Part shown: positions 26,365 to 35,429 of the stretch, piece by piece | Numbering within the stretch: the stretch's first letter is position 1 | Layout of the letters: each line of letters begins with the position of its first letter | DNA from: an uncultured Clostridia bacterium | Lineage (GTDB): Bacteria; Bacillota; Clostridia; Oscillospirales; CAG-272 | Length of the DNA stretch: 60,150 nt | Direction: 5' to 3' | Assembly: GCA_944391815.1 (NCBI GenBank) | Contig: CALXUV010000016.1 | Span: 1 to 60,150 of the forward strand | The notes under the pieces: model-generated | What the model saw: the letters and a program-made list of their open reading frames with translations, nothing else | Database searches by the model: none | Told to the model about the DNA's origin: nothing | Made by a program: the position numbers and the translations under genes

Positions 26365-27491
26365 CCCGCAAGTAAAACTACCGAAATAAGTATTCCGTAA
26401 AACGGAACACTTCCCATAGCTATTCTTGTAAACATCGCCATCGGAGAGGTGAGCGGAAAATATGAGAGAAATTTCATAAGTCCGGTATCAACGTTTCCGC
26501 TTCCGAGATGAAACATAACTGCAACAAATGCAATGACAAGCACCATTGTCAGCGGCAAAACAGATGTGTTGATATCCTCAATTTTGGACGCAGTCGAACC
26601 GATCGCTCCGAACATAAAGGCGTACATAAGAAAACCGAGCACAAAAAACAACAGCATATACGCGAGCAACTCACCCGGAATCGCAAATATCGAATTTATA
26701 ACGGAGTTTCCACCCCAGTAATCTTTATTGATATTGAAAAACAGGAGGGACGAACCGAATACCAACACTATTTGAGCAAAGCCGGCAAGTCCTGAAGCCA
26801 GAACCTTTCCGAACATCATATTTACCGGTTTTGCGCTGGTTATAAGAAGTTCCATCGCACGGGAATTTTTCTCGGTCGCCACACTTGTTGCAACAAGCTG
26901 TCCGTAAAGCATAATCACCATGTAGAGCGCAAAAATCATAATGTAGGTGTAAATGAAATTTTTAGCCTGATCCTTGCCGAGATTCACCGTTTCACCGGTT
27001 ACGGGTGCGTTCATTATTGCGTTTGCCTCCTCCGGAGTAAGCCCTGCGGAAATCATTATACTGTATTTGTAAAGGCTTTCGAGGACTCCGGTTGCTACCG
27101 CCGAATTTGCATCGTACATTGAAAGATTGTTAACGTAGTACTTAAAGGACGTATATCCGTCAAGTTCAAACGCACAAGCAACTTCTCCGCTTACAATTTT
27201 ATCACGCACACTACCGATTTCTTCCTCGGAAATGTTCACCGTGTAACCGGGAAACGCTGCCGAAAACGCCGCTAAGACTGCTTCTTTGTCGGTGTCTTCG
27301 TCGGCTACGATCAGCATCACCGCTTTGCTTTCATCGGAATCTTCATCTCCGGTATTCAAAGACTCCGAGACTCTCGGGAAAAAAGTAATTCCGGCAATTA
27401 AAATTATCAGTGCCAGCGTAACTCCGACAAATATTTTATTTTTCAGATAACTGCCGAATTCAAACCTGAAAATTGTAATAAACTGCTTCAC
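26253..27491 (-). CDS. ABC transporter permease, NatB/YhaP-type exporter
   Basis: 412 aa. ABC-2 type permease: helix at about 25-45, a long extracellular loop (about 50-175), then five to six C-terminal helices, including the motif VATSVATEKNSRAMELLITS that marks NatB-like exporters. It pairs with the ATPase just upstream; start GTG at 27491 begins 1 bp after the ATPase stop, with GGAGG 8 nt before it (the frame extends into the ATPase gene to 27545 without need). Function is export of an unknown substrate (Na+, antibiotic or peptide in relatives). Its last 37 codons are repeated downstream. Stop TGA. Confidence 0.88.
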   Translation of the reverse strand: MKQFITIFRFEFGSYLKNKIFVGVTLALIILIAGITFFPRVSESLNTGDEDSDESKAVMLIVADEDTDKEAVLAAFSAAFPGYTVNISEEEIGSVRDKIVSGEVACAFELDGYTSFKYYVNNLSMYDANSAVATGVLESLYKYSIMISAGLTPEEANAIMNAPVTGETVNLGKDQAKNFIYTYIMIFALYMVIMLYGQLVATSVATEKNSRAMELLITSAKPVNMMFGKVLASGLAGFAQIVLVFGSSLLFFNINKDYWGGNSVINSIFAIPGELLAYMLLFFVLGFLMYAFMFGAIGSTASKIEDINTSVLPLTMVLVIAFVAVMFHLGSGNVDTGLMKFLSYFPLTSPMAMFTRIAMGSVPFYGILISVVLLAGSVFGIGVLSAKIYRVGVLLYGTPPKLTSIIKSIIKA

Positions 27492-27492
27492 T

Positions 27493-28395
27493 TCACTTAC
27501 CTCCGTTTTGCCCGTCTGATGCGTATCTGACGAATATCTCACCAAGAGTCGGCGTAAACACCTTGATCTCGCTGACGGAATATTTTTCCGTTATCATTGC
27601 CATTACCCTCTGCCTGTCATCCGGACTTTCAAGTTTGATTATAAGTTCTCCCCTGTCGCTGAGCTCATGTTCAAGAGTGAGCTCAGACGCAATAAGCTGT
27701 ACCTGATCCGACTTTACCGAAATACGGTTTTCAGACAGATGCTTCTTTATATCGTCAAGCTCTCCGTAAAGCACGGCTTTTCCGTCCTTCAGTATAGCTA
27801 TCCTGTCGCAAAACTCTTCTATATAGTTCATCTGATGACTTGAAAACAGAATAATTTTTCCATTTGACATCTCTTCTTTTACAACATCTTTAAGAAGCTC
27901 GGCGTTGACCGGATCGAGTCCTGAAAATGGTTCGTCAAGTACTATTATCTGCGGATCGTGTGCAAGAGTAGTCACAAGCTGGATCTTCTGCTGATTACCT
28001 TTTGACAAAGTTTCGAGTTTCTTATTCCGATATTCAGACATTCCGAGCCTTCCAAGCCAGTAGTCGACCGACTTTATTGCATCGCTTCTGTTCATACCTT
28101 TGAGTTCTGCCAGGTAAATCAGCTGATCAATTATTTTCTTTTTCGGATAAAGCCCTCTCTCTTCCGGAAGATATCCGAGACGAACCCTATCGTAATCAAT
28201 CGGCATTCCGTTTAAAGTTATTTTTCCTTTGTCGGCAGGAAATACTCCCATAAGTATCCGTATGGTTGTGGTTTTACCGGCTCCGTTTCTTCCGAGAAGC
28301 CCGAAAGCTTTCCCGCTCTCAGCACAAAAAGAAATACCTTTCAGGACTTCTTTCGCTCCGAAATTTTTGTAGATTTCTTTCAGTTCAAGTTCCAT
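27493..28395 (-). CDS. ABC transporter ATP-binding protein, NatA-type
   Basis: 300 aa. Walker A GRNGAGKT (35-42), Q-loop region YLPEERGLYP, signature LSKGNQQK, Walker B IIVLDEPFSGLDP and H-loop SSH are all present, so the ATPase should be active. A C-terminal DUF4162-like extension (about 215-300) is typical of exporters of the NatA/YhaQ group. Start 28395 is set by GGAGG (7-8 nt) rather than the open frame to 28476. It is the first gene of a two-gene operon with the permease. Confidence 0.92.
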   Translation of the reverse strand: MELELKEIYKNFGAKEVLKGISFCAESGKAFGLLGRNGAGKTTTIRILMGVFPADKGKITLNGMPIDYDRVRLGYLPEERGLYPKKKIIDQLIYLAELKGMNRSDAIKSVDYWLGRLGMSEYRNKKLETLSKGNQQKIQLVTTLAHDPQIIVLDEPFSGLDPVNAELLKDVVKEEMSNGKIILFSSHQMNYIEEFCDRIAILKDGKAVLYGELDDIKKHLSENRISVKSDQVQLIASELTLEHELSDRGELIIKLESPDDRQRVMAMITEKYSVSEIKVFTPTLGEIFVRYASDGQNGGK

Positions 28396-28432
28396 TATTA
28401 CCTCCGAAAAACAAACCTTGACGCTCAGCGTA

Positions 28433-28461
28433 ATTATATCATACATTTTTTGTTTTTTCAA
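28433..28461 (-). promoter_or_regulatory. proximal promoter of the ABC exporter operon
   Basis: On the minus strand TTGAAA (28456-28461), 17 bp, TATAAT (28433-28438), about 38 bp before the ATPase start. Confidence 0.75.
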
Positions 28462-28471
28462 TAGAATTAAC

Positions 28472-28690
28472 GACATTTTAACAACAGTGATTTATCGACA
28501 ATTCAAAGCGACACTTTTCGATATTTTAAAAGAGAGATTTATTTACAATTCAAAGTGACACTTTACGACATTTTAAAAGAGAGATTTATTTACAATTCAA
28601 AGTGACATTTTGCGACATTTTAAAAGAGAGATTTTTTGACAATTCAAATTGGTATTTTACGACATTTTGAAGTGGGATTTTGCTACCTTT
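28472..28690. repeat. 47-bp tandem repeat, about 4.5 copies
   Basis: GACATTTTAAAAGAGAGATT followed by TATTTACAATTCAAAGTG and ACATTTTGC recurs with starts at 28472, 28520, 28567, 28614 and 28661 (periods 48, 47, 47, 47). Central copies are nearly identical; the outer ones decay. Confidence 0.9.
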
Positions 28691-28869
28691 TAAAGCTTTG
28701 TTTATCGCTTTTACTTCGCAATTGCCCGTCAAAAATCATGATTCGGGCTTATAAACTTTAATATCCGCTGTTGTTTTGAATTTGGTTTTTATTTTATGAT
28801 ATTTCTAATGCACAAATACTTTGAGATTTTGTCCGCAATGGCAGCCTTTTAAATTTTTTGTTTGAAAAT

Positions 28870-28909
28870 TTGATATCAAAATGATATCACAAAACATCTG
28901 ATTTGTCAA
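28870..28909 (-). promoter_or_regulatory. distal minus-strand promoter overlapped by paired TGATATCA palindromes
   Basis: On the minus strand TTGACA (28904-28909), 17 bp, TATCAT (28881-28886). Two 8-bp palindromes TGATATCA, separated by AAA (about 28871-28889), cover the -10. Transcription would run through the 47-bp repeats into the ABC operon. Confidence 0.6.
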
Positions 28910-29061
28910 GTATTTTTTAACGGTATACGTTGCTGACTGTAATGTATTTAGAATATATCGGACAAACAAAAATATTTTTAAAAATCATATCACGCAATTA
29001 AAAGTAATTTTCTTTGCAGGCGATTCAGCTTGTTTTCAGTCTTCCGGAACTATATTACAAA

Positions 29062-29133
29062 AATCGGGTCTGCCACTCAGGTACGAACTTCAAAAGCGAA
29101 TGCTTTTAAAGATTCATATAGGCAAACCCGATT
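29062..29133. terminator. nested hairpin
   Basis: Outer arms AATCGGGTCTGCC (29062-29074) and GGCAAACCCGATT (29121-29133); inner arms CTTCAAAAGC (29088-29097) and GCTTTTAAAG (29102-29111). Terminator-like, but the following bases (ATATATT) are only moderately T-rich. Shares GAAC-TCAAAAG with two other nested hairpins. Confidence 0.5.
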
Positions 29134-29367
29134 ATATATTTGATTTCTGACTGGTTTTTCCCTGTAATTGTGTGGATTTTCAGCATTCAGAGCAAAGAAA
29201 TTCTTGCGCAAAACCGAAATATTGAAACCGTTTCATTTGGCAAAAAAGCAATTCAGTCGCCTTTCCGGTTAAGGCAAAGAATATTCTAATAAAAGGTTAT
29301 CAAAACCGTTATTTATCAGAAAAATAATTCGTCCATCTGCCGGTTAAGGAAATAACAGTCTTTATTA

Positions 29368-31785
29368 TCAGTTAAGGACTTTAATCGCTCCGGTTGCAAG
29401 GTCAAGCTCGCAAAGATCAGCTGTGCTTGAAGTGGTCGGGAGTGAGTCCTTGATCTGCCACACGTCAATGAAGTACAGTTTGTCTCCGTACACTACAGAG
29501 TCGCATATAAAGTAACCGTCATATTTTCCGACCAGTACGGCGGAATATTTACCCGACTGCTCTGTAACCTTATAAAGTCCGTATTTACTGCTGGTTTCTG
29601 CGGCAACATTACGGTAATAATACATTTCTCCTTTGTAGACGAACATTCCTCTCGTGTCGTCGGAAATTCCGGACATGCCAAGGCTGTCAAGCTCGGTTCT
29701 TTTGAGAGTTTCAATGTCTATGATATCGATATGATTGGTAAGTCCTTTGCAGTTCATGACAAGGATTTTTCCGTCGTATATCAGATAGTCAAGCGGGCAT
29801 ATTTCAGTGCCTTTGCTGTCGGTAAACTTTTCAACTGTTCCGTCGGATATACGGTATCTGTAAAGCTGATCGCTGTCTGCAATAAAGTAAACATAGCCGT
29901 CATAAACGGTTGTCTGTCCTGATCCGACCTTGGTTCCGTAAAGAAGCTCGTCGCCGCTGCCGTCAGTATTCATCCGTCTGAACGTGTTGGTCGACGAATA
30001 ATTGACATAGTAAATTTTGTTGCCGTCAAACGAATAATCAAGACATTTTTCGGTGGAAAGCAGCTCAGGTTCGCCGCCGTTTAAAGATACACGGTAGAAA
30101 TCGAAATTGACAAACAGTTTTACAGTGGTATAGTAGATATAACCGTCGTAAACAGCAAAGTCAGCTACCTGGTCAACGGTCAATCTGTACTCGGTTTTTG
30201 TCTGTATATCGTACTTGTAGAGTTTACCGGAATCCTTCATGTTTATAAAGTAAATCTCATTTCCGTAAAGCTGAGTTTTTTCGTAATAAGTTGTGATCAG
30301 CTCGTTTTCTTTCGGCTTTACGAAATTTTTCATAAGGTCGGTTTCGCTCTTCAGGACAGTGTTGTAACTGTACAGATGCCTGTCGCCGGTTCTGTAATAA
30401 TAAAGTTCGTTCCCGATCGAAGCAAGTGCGAAAAATTTGTCGCTTTCAGAATCGATTACCTTTTCAGCTCCGGTAAGAAGCTCGGTAATGTCAAGCGATA
30501 TTCCGTTTCCGTCAGCTCTGGTTCTGTATATTCCGTCTCCGAAAACATAACTTGTCAGCATATCGGTATTTACAAAATAGATGTAATCGCCGGATTTTGT
30601 AAGGTATTTTCCCTTTGATACGGTAAGTTTTGTTACCCGCTCGTCATCAACTCCGACCTCGGCTGAAAGTCCGCCGCTTATGTCAAGTCTGTAAATTGCA
30701 GATCCGAGTAACGTTCCTGCAGTGAAGTACAAATTACCGCCGTCGGAAATTATATCGGTACATTTGCGGTCAAGAATCTTTATCGGCTCTGCGTTATTTC
30801 CGTCCTTACGGACTGCATAGAGTTTTCCGCCGTCTCCGTTATTTGAAAAGTAGATGTAGTTTCCGACAACGTTTATGTATTCACCTTTTGCCGAGGTCAC
30901 TTTGTGCGGCTGGTTTTCCTTTGATCCGTTTTTCAGATCAGCCACCGAAATTCTGTAAATACCGGTGTTTTCCGACGGAAGAAGCCCGCCTACGTTGTAA
31001 TAAATGTATGTACCGTCAGTTGCCAGCATGCCTGCCTTTACATTCAGTCCGGTCGAATTTATTTTTCCGGTAGAATCCATATATTTTATTCCGGTACCGA
31101 AAAGTCCTTTACTTATAAAGAACATATCGCTTCCGACATACGTCATTGAAGAAACTTCATCTCTTGTTATTTTACTTAAACTGCTTCCGGACAAAGTATA
31201 AAGCTCATTGTTGTCAAGGGCATTCTGGAAGTAAAGCTTACCGCCGAATACGCCGACCGACAGTGCTTCTTCTTTACTTGCAACTGTAAGAACCGCCGAT
31301 AGCTCAAGCGTCTTATATCCGGGAGCACTTACGGTTGCATAGATCTTATACACGCCTACGTTGGTTGCACCGTTCTTTCCGTTTTCGCCTCCGCGGTAAG
31401 TTACTTTTGTTCCGGCATGCAGCACTCCGGTTATGATTATCGAATGTTCTTCTTCATCATAATCATAAGTTTTGGAAGCAAACGTTATTCCTGTAAATTC
31501 TTCGTCATTTTCCTGCTCACCGCCTTCGTTGTCTCCACCTGTGTTATCTCCGCCCGTGTTGTCTCCGCCTGTGTTGTCTCCGCCTTCGTTGTCTCCGCCT
31601 TCGTTGCCTCCGCCTGTGTTGCCTCCGCCTGTGTTGCCTCCGCCCGTGTTGTCTCCGCCTGTGTTGCCTCCACCTTCGTTTTCCGTTTTGTCATTATCGC
31701 CGCCGGGTGTATCATCGTTACACGATACCAGAACGAAACTCAAACACATAATGACAGCCAGCAAAAGCGCAAGTAATCTTTTCAT
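29368..31785 (-). CDS. repeat-rich lipoprotein with MBG domain and DUF5050-like propeller repeats
   Basis: 805 aa. The signal peptide ends in the lipobox LVSC (Cys22). Residues about 28-92 are a flexible spacer of GGDNT/GGGNT/GGDNE pentapeptides. Residues about 98-170 form an MBG-type Ig-like domain (YDYDEEEHSIIITG, TNVGVYKIYATVSAPGY). The remainder consists of short beta repeats of the form DGNKIYYVN and LYKYDIQTKTE, as in DUF5050-type surface propellers. It is likely displayed outside the cell; the ligand is unknown. GAGGAGG precedes the ATG. It is third in an operon after the XRE and PH-domain genes, with a 24-bp gap. Stop TGA. Confidence 0.88.
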   Translation of the reverse strand: MKRLLALLLAVIMCLSFVLVSCNDDTPGGDNDKTENEGGGNTGGDNTGGGNTGGGNTGGGNEGGDNEGGDNTGGDNTGGDNTGGDNEGGEQENDEEFTGITFASKTYDYDEEEHSIIITGVLHAGTKVTYRGGENGKNGATNVGVYKIYATVSAPGYKTLELSAVLTVASKEEALSVGVFGGKLYFQNALDNNELYTLSGSSLSKITRDEVSSMTYVGSDMFFISKGLFGTGIKYMDSTGKINSTGLNVKAGMLATDGTYIYYNVGGLLPSENTGIYRISVADLKNGSKENQPHKVTSAKGEYINVVGNYIYFSNNGDGGKLYAVRKDGNNAEPIKILDRKCTDIISDGGNLYFTAGTLLGSAIYRLDISGGLSAEVGVDDERVTKLTVSKGKYLTKSGDYIYFVNTDMLTSYVFGDGIYRTRADGNGISLDITELLTGAEKVIDSESDKFFALASIGNELYYYRTGDRHLYSYNTVLKSETDLMKNFVKPKENELITTYYEKTQLYGNEIYFINMKDSGKLYKYDIQTKTEYRLTVDQVADFAVYDGYIYYTTVKLFVNFDFYRVSLNGGEPELLSTEKCLDYSFDGNKIYYVNYSSTNTFRRMNTDGSGDELLYGTKVGSGQTTVYDGYVYFIADSDQLYRYRISDGTVEKFTDSKGTEICPLDYLIYDGKILVMNCKGLTNHIDIIDIETLKRTELDSLGMSGISDDTRGMFVYKGEMYYYRNVAAETSSKYGLYKVTEQSGKYSAVLVGKYDGYFICDSVVYGDKLYFIDVWQIKDSLPTTSSTADLCELDLATGAIKVLN
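31514..31690 (-). repeat. 15-bp coding minisatellite (GGDNT/GGGNT repeats)
   Basis: Consecutive 15-bp units encode pentapeptides GGDNE, GGDNT, GGGNT and GGGNE in the lipoprotein spacer, about eleven units, nearly identical on the DNA level, so copy number could change by slippage without frameshift. Confidence 0.9.
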
Positions 31786-31809
31786 TTATGTATACCTCCT
31801 CAAAAATGA

Positions 31810-32232
31810 TCAGACTGATTCAAAATAGTTGACGTTAGCCGATCTTATCTGGGTTTGAAGGAAATTTTTCAGCGAAACAGGATCTTTGATGGCAGTTGTA
31901 CTAACATCCCATTTTCCTATTACATCTACATGGACATCTCCGTAATTAAACAGCCTGCCCATTACGCTTTGGTTCAAAGAAACTGCCACTATTCCGTTAA
32001 AAGCAAACTTAGTCTCTCTTCTGGCTATCCAGCCCTCTCTTACCATCACATAATTGGTGTAAAACTCTATTCTGTAACAGTAGTTTTTCACCATGTTGTA
32101 TATTATTATCAGTGTAGGTATTATAAGCCAGAAAAATATTACAAGCAGCGGATTTAACGCCGGTACCATACTTTTTCTGGTGCTGTAAAGCAGACGGTTT
32201 TCTGTTGTTCCGTAATTTGAAGATTGTTGCAT
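31810..32232 (-). CDS. bacterial PH (bPH2) domain membrane protein
   Basis: 140 aa. A hydrophobic hairpin (about 24-50) follows a polar N-terminus; the rest is a YdbS/YdbT-type bPH2 domain with YRIEFYTNYVMVREGW, FNGIVAVSLNQSVMGRLFNY and GDVHVDVIG, the usual IaxVxxxQs...R.lgyGdv pattern. Such proteins are membrane-bound and of unclear function. AAGGAG precedes the ATG. It lies 15 bp after the XRE gene and 24 bp before the lipoprotein gene, so the three are likely one operon. Confidence 0.88.
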   Translation of the reverse strand: MQQSSNYGTTENRLLYSTRKSMVPALNPLLVIFFWLIIPTLIIIYNMVKNYCYRIEFYTNYVMVREGWIARRETKFAFNGIVAVSLNQSVMGRLFNYGDVHVDVIGKWDVSTTAIKDPVSLKNFLQTQIRSANVNYFESV

Positions 32233-32247
32233 AATGCGATACTCCTT

Positions 32248-32511
32248 TCAGCTCTGATCATTGTTTTCTGATTTTAATTTTTTTCTGTTTTCTTCCGGAT
32301 CTTCGAAAAAGAATTTTATATCAACTCCGAAATATTCTGCTATATCACCGATAAGATCGACTTTACCGATTCCTTCATTTACCCACCTCCCGACTGTCCT
32401 TATGTCAATTCCGAATTCAAAGGCAAACTCCTCCTGCGTTTTCGCCGCAGACTCTTTAATCAGAATTTTCAAATTTTCTCCGACTTTAAGCCGTATGTTA
32501 CTTTCTTTCAT
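32248..32511 (-). CDS. XRE-family helix-turn-helix regulator
   Basis: 87 aa with ATG at 32511 (GAGG 6 nt upstream); the frame opens to 32538. A single HTH_3 domain: LKVGENLKILIKESAAKTQE, FAFEFGIDIRTVGRWVNEG with the recognition helix, then IAEYFGVDIKFFFE. It would bind DNA as a dimer, probably controlling its own operon with the PH-domain and lipoprotein genes. A perfect 10-bp palindrome 100 bp upstream (32614-32636) could be an operator or a terminator. Stop TGA. Confidence 0.88.
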   Translation of the reverse strand: MKESNIRLKVGENLKILIKESAAKTQEEFAFEFGIDIRTVGRWVNEGIGKVDLIGDIAEYFGVDIKFFFEDPEENRKKLKSENNDQS

Positions 32512-32613
32512 CGGCATCCTCATAACAGAATTTCTCAAAACTAACGAAAAATAACATCATATATTTCACTCATTTTTTTAACAATTCCATTATCGCACAC
32601 AACACCAAAAATT

Positions 32614-32636
32614 AACAGGGCAATTTTTGCCCTGTT
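32614..32636. terminator. perfect palindrome AACAGGGCAA/TTGCCCTGTT
   Basis: 10-bp arms with a 3-nt loop, with T-rich flanks on both strands. It lies just downstream of the GH95 terminator and upstream of the XRE gene; terminator or operator. Confidence 0.55.
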
Positions 32637-32679
32637 GGTTTTACCTCAAATTCAATGCTTTTTTATAAAATTTACACTG

Positions 32680-32712
32680 AAAAAACACCACCGCAATTTT
32701 GCGGCGGTGTTC
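32680..32712 (-). terminator. terminator of the GH95 gene
   Basis: AACACCACCGC / GCGGCGGTGTT with one mismatch, followed on the minus strand by TTTTTTC; 67 bp after the GH95 stop. Confidence 0.85.
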
Positions 32713-32778
32713 CCCGTCATTATTTATAGAGAAAGTTTTTTGATCCGGTACTTTGAAATCTGATGACTGCTTTGAATG

Positions 32779-35118
32779 TCAGTCGTTTTCAAAAGTAATT
32801 ATGTAACTTTCGCCTCTGATGGTTCTGAATTCGGTCAGCTCTCCCGAACAGTTATAGGAGACTCCCTCGCCGGCGCTTGCCGTTACCTTTGAAACTTTTT
32901 CGCTTGTTTTAAGTCTGAAATCCTCACCGGCAAGCGACTTTACATACACTGCCGTCAGTTTTCCGTCTTTGAAATCCGCACCGATTTCAAATGCACCGCG
33001 TGCCGTCAGCCCACGGAAGCTTCCGGTTTTCCACGACTCAGGCAAAGCCGCCAGAGGTTTTATGTACCCTTCATGGCTCTGAAGCAGCATTTCTGCCACT
33101 CCTGCGGTAGCTCCGAGATTACCGTCTATCTGGAAAGGCGGATGAGTGTCCCAAAGATTGCCGAGCAGTTTGGTACGCAGCAGCCTCTGATAAACCGAAT
33201 AGGAATGTTCGCCGTCTCCGGTTCTTGCCCATGCACAAAGCCTGTGGCATATCGACCAGCCGGTCGAGCCGTCTCCTCTCTCGGTGAGCGAAACCTTAGC
33301 CGCTTCAATCCATTCCGGTGTTTCCGAATTAATTACCGTTCCCGGATAAAGTCCGACAAGCTGAGATATGTGCCTGTGCTTATATTCACCGATTTCTCCG
33401 TATTTATTTTCCTCTCTGTATTCCTTTATCTGCCCGGACTCGCCTACCTGTACCGGATCAAGTTTATCGACCTGCTCTTTAAGGAGCTTTATCAGCGGAT
33501 CGTCTTCTTTTCCGAGCAACTCTGCACACCTGATGGTAAGCATGTGGTTTTCGTAAACCATCTGCTGGTCAAAGGCACATCCGACTGTCTGATAATATTC
33601 ACCGTTATGCCTTTGCTCAGGAGAAGCGGAATGGTATACAAGGTATTTGCCGTCGGTTTTTCTAAGACACTTTGACAGAAACTTTGCCATACCGTAAAGC
33701 GCCGGATAGGCATGCTTTTCAAGTATTTCCCTGTCCCTTGTAAAATCGTAGTAGTCGTAGAATAAAATTGACGTGAATGCTCCGGTTCCCGGTCCCGAGT
33801 GACTGTTTACCGATGCCCCTGAAATACTGTAAGGCCATGCACCTGTACCTATAGTCCAGCCGTTTTTGCCTTTTCCGCATTCCTCGATGTCCGGTGCGCC
33901 TATCTGTTTAAGATAATTGTCGGCATTGATTTCCGCCGCTTTTCTGAACGCCTCATTATAATCGGAATAGCTTTTGAACAGTCCGATGAGATTAGTGTTG
34001 AAAGCCGGCCAGTAATTCATCTGCTGATTTATATTGTGCCAATATCCCGCACTCCACGGTGCACTTTCGTACATATTCCATATTCCCTGAAGATTTGCCG
34101 GCAGGCAGCCTTCCCTTGACGAGGCAATAAGCAGATATCTGCCGTACTGAAATACAAGTTCCTCAAGATATCTGTTTTCTTTTCCTTCCTTATATTCTTT
34201 AAGCATCTCATCCGTTGCCTCATCGGGGCTGTATTTTCCTCCGAGGTCTAAGCTCACTCTTGAAAAATATTCCGAATGATCAGCTATATGATCGGCTTTG
34301 AGCTGTGTGTAGCTTTTGCTCATTGCTAACTGGAGATATCTGCTCACCTTTTCGTGCGGATAACTGTTTTTGTCGGTTTTATCGTCTTTATCGGCAAGAA
34401 AAACATGTTCGTCCATAACGTAGTTTGTTCCGACAGCCATGATTATCAATGCTTCGTTTGCACCCGTAACACGTATTTGTCCGTTTTCGCCGTTTTCGTC
34501 ATTCTCGGAAACAAGCGTTCCGCCTGTCGGTATAACGGCGGTCTGTCCCTCAAAATTTATCCCATACCAATGCATTTTGCCGGAAATGGTTATGCGGTTT
34601 CCTTCTGCTACCGATTTTCCGCTTTTGCCCTTTCCGTCTCCCGGAACAGTCAGGTAATCTTTTACGTACGGAACCCTGACTTTCAGAGTAAAGTCAAGTT
34701 TTCCCTCGCTTTCGCAGGTAAACCTCATTACAAGCACCTTATCGGGATAACTTGCAAAATATTCTCTGCCGTAGCTTATTCCATCGCTTTTGTACCCGAC
34801 CGACACAACCGCATTGTCAAGCGAAAGCTCACGCCTGTACTGCGTAACGTTTTTATGATCAAATGTTATTTCGATCTCCGCAAAGCTGTTGAGTCCTTCA
34901 CGGTTAGATGACGGTCTGCCGGGCTCATCCGACCCTTTTCCGTAAGGATTTGCAAGACTGTTTTCGGTAACCTGGACTTTTTCCGTGTCGAACCTGCCGA
35001 AAACGTTGGCTCCGAGATATCCGCAGCCTATCGGGAGCGACATTCCCTCCCATCCCTCGTTTGAATTTTCCGCCGGTTGAAAGTACTGAAGCTTCATTGG
35101 TTTCTGATTTACTGCCAT
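32779..35118 (-). CDS. glycoside hydrolase family 95 (alpha-L-fucosidase/galactosidase-type)
   Basis: 779 aa, full length. GH95 enzymes are inverting enzymes that remove terminal alpha-1,2-linked L-fucose (some act on L-galactose). Conserved elements: the N-terminal LPIGCGYLGANVFG, SSREGCLPANLQGIWN, HNINQQMNYW with N362 and N364 aligned to the catalytic Asn pair of Bifidobacterium AfcA, SASPEQ with E501 (general acid), and FQIDGNLGATAG with D665. An (alpha/alpha)6 barrel is expected in the middle and C-terminal parts. There is no signal peptide, so it is predicted to act on imported oligosaccharides. AGGCGG lies upstream of the start. It is monocistronic with its own terminator. Confidence 0.93.
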   Translation of the reverse strand: MAVNQKPMKLQYFQPAENSNEGWEGMSLPIGCGYLGANVFGRFDTEKVQVTENSLANPYGKGSDEPGRPSSNREGLNSFAEIEITFDHKNVTQYRRELSLDNAVVSVGYKSDGISYGREYFASYPDKVLVMRFTCESEGKLDFTLKVRVPYVKDYLTVPGDGKGKSGKSVAEGNRITISGKMHWYGINFEGQTAVIPTGGTLVSENDENGENGQIRVTGANEALIIMAVGTNYVMDEHVFLADKDDKTDKNSYPHEKVSRYLQLAMSKSYTQLKADHIADHSEYFSRVSLDLGGKYSPDEATDEMLKEYKEGKENRYLEELVFQYGRYLLIASSREGCLPANLQGIWNMYESAPWSAGYWHNINQQMNYWPAFNTNLIGLFKSYSDYNEAFRKAAEINADNYLKQIGAPDIEECGKGKNGWTIGTGAWPYSISGASVNSHSGPGTGAFTSILFYDYYDFTRDREILEKHAYPALYGMAKFLSKCLRKTDGKYLVYHSASPEQRHNGEYYQTVGCAFDQQMVYENHMLTIRCAELLGKEDDPLIKLLKEQVDKLDPVQVGESGQIKEYREENKYGEIGEYKHRHISQLVGLYPGTVINSETPEWIEAAKVSLTERGDGSTGWSICHRLCAWARTGDGEHSYSVYQRLLRTKLLGNLWDTHPPFQIDGNLGATAGVAEMLLQSHEGYIKPLAALPESWKTGSFRGLTARGAFEIGADFKDGKLTAVYVKSLAGEDFRLKTSEKVSKVTASAGEGVSYNCSGELTEFRTIRGESYIITFEND

Positions 35119-35429
35119 AATTCGTTTCCGCCTTTCTGCTCGGATTTTTACAAAGGATTTTCCTTAAATAATATATAACATTTTTTGGGACGTATGTCAA
35201 TGATAAATCTGTTTCTGACCGAAATTTTACAGTATTCTTCAAAGAAACCGTTTTCCTGACTGTGACAATTTTTCCTGCTCGGAAACAATTTTGTTTAACG
35301 AATTTCTGTTCAGTGCAATAAGGTAAAAAATTTGTATTTTTTCAAAAAACATATTGACAAACATCTATATATATGGTATTATATAGACGATCATCAATAT
35401 GAAATCAATAAAAGGAGTAAGGAGAAAAA
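35119..35429. other. divergent intergenic region, GH95 / arsR-like
   Basis: Holds the regulator's promoter and palindrome at 35354-35387; nothing else recognised. Confidence 0.6.
35354..35387 (+). promoter_or_regulatory. promoter with embedded operator for the ArsR-type regulator
   Basis: TTGACA (35354-35359), 17 bp, TATTAT (35377-35382). A perfect inverted repeat TCTATATA (35364-35371) / TATATAGA (35380-35387) spans the spacer and the -10, where an ArsR-family dimer would block RNA polymerase. Confidence 0.8.

Larger units (their letters stand above)
28396..29367. other. 970-bp intergenic region with promoters, repeats and a hairpin
   Basis: From left: the proximal ABC promoter (28433-28461), a 47-bp tandem repeat (28472-28690), a distal minus-strand promoter with TGATATCA palindromes (28874-28909), a nested hairpin (29062-29133), and about 230 bp of unassigned sequence before the lipoprotein gene's stop. 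No credible ORF. Confidence 0.6.

Noticed and set aside
28472-28690. CRISPR array
   Set aside because: The 47-bp units are head-to-tail without variable spacers and no cas genes are present.
31472-31828. Pro/Ser-rich ORFs on the plus strand
   Set aside because: They are antisense shadows of the GGDNT minisatellite of the lipoprotein gene.
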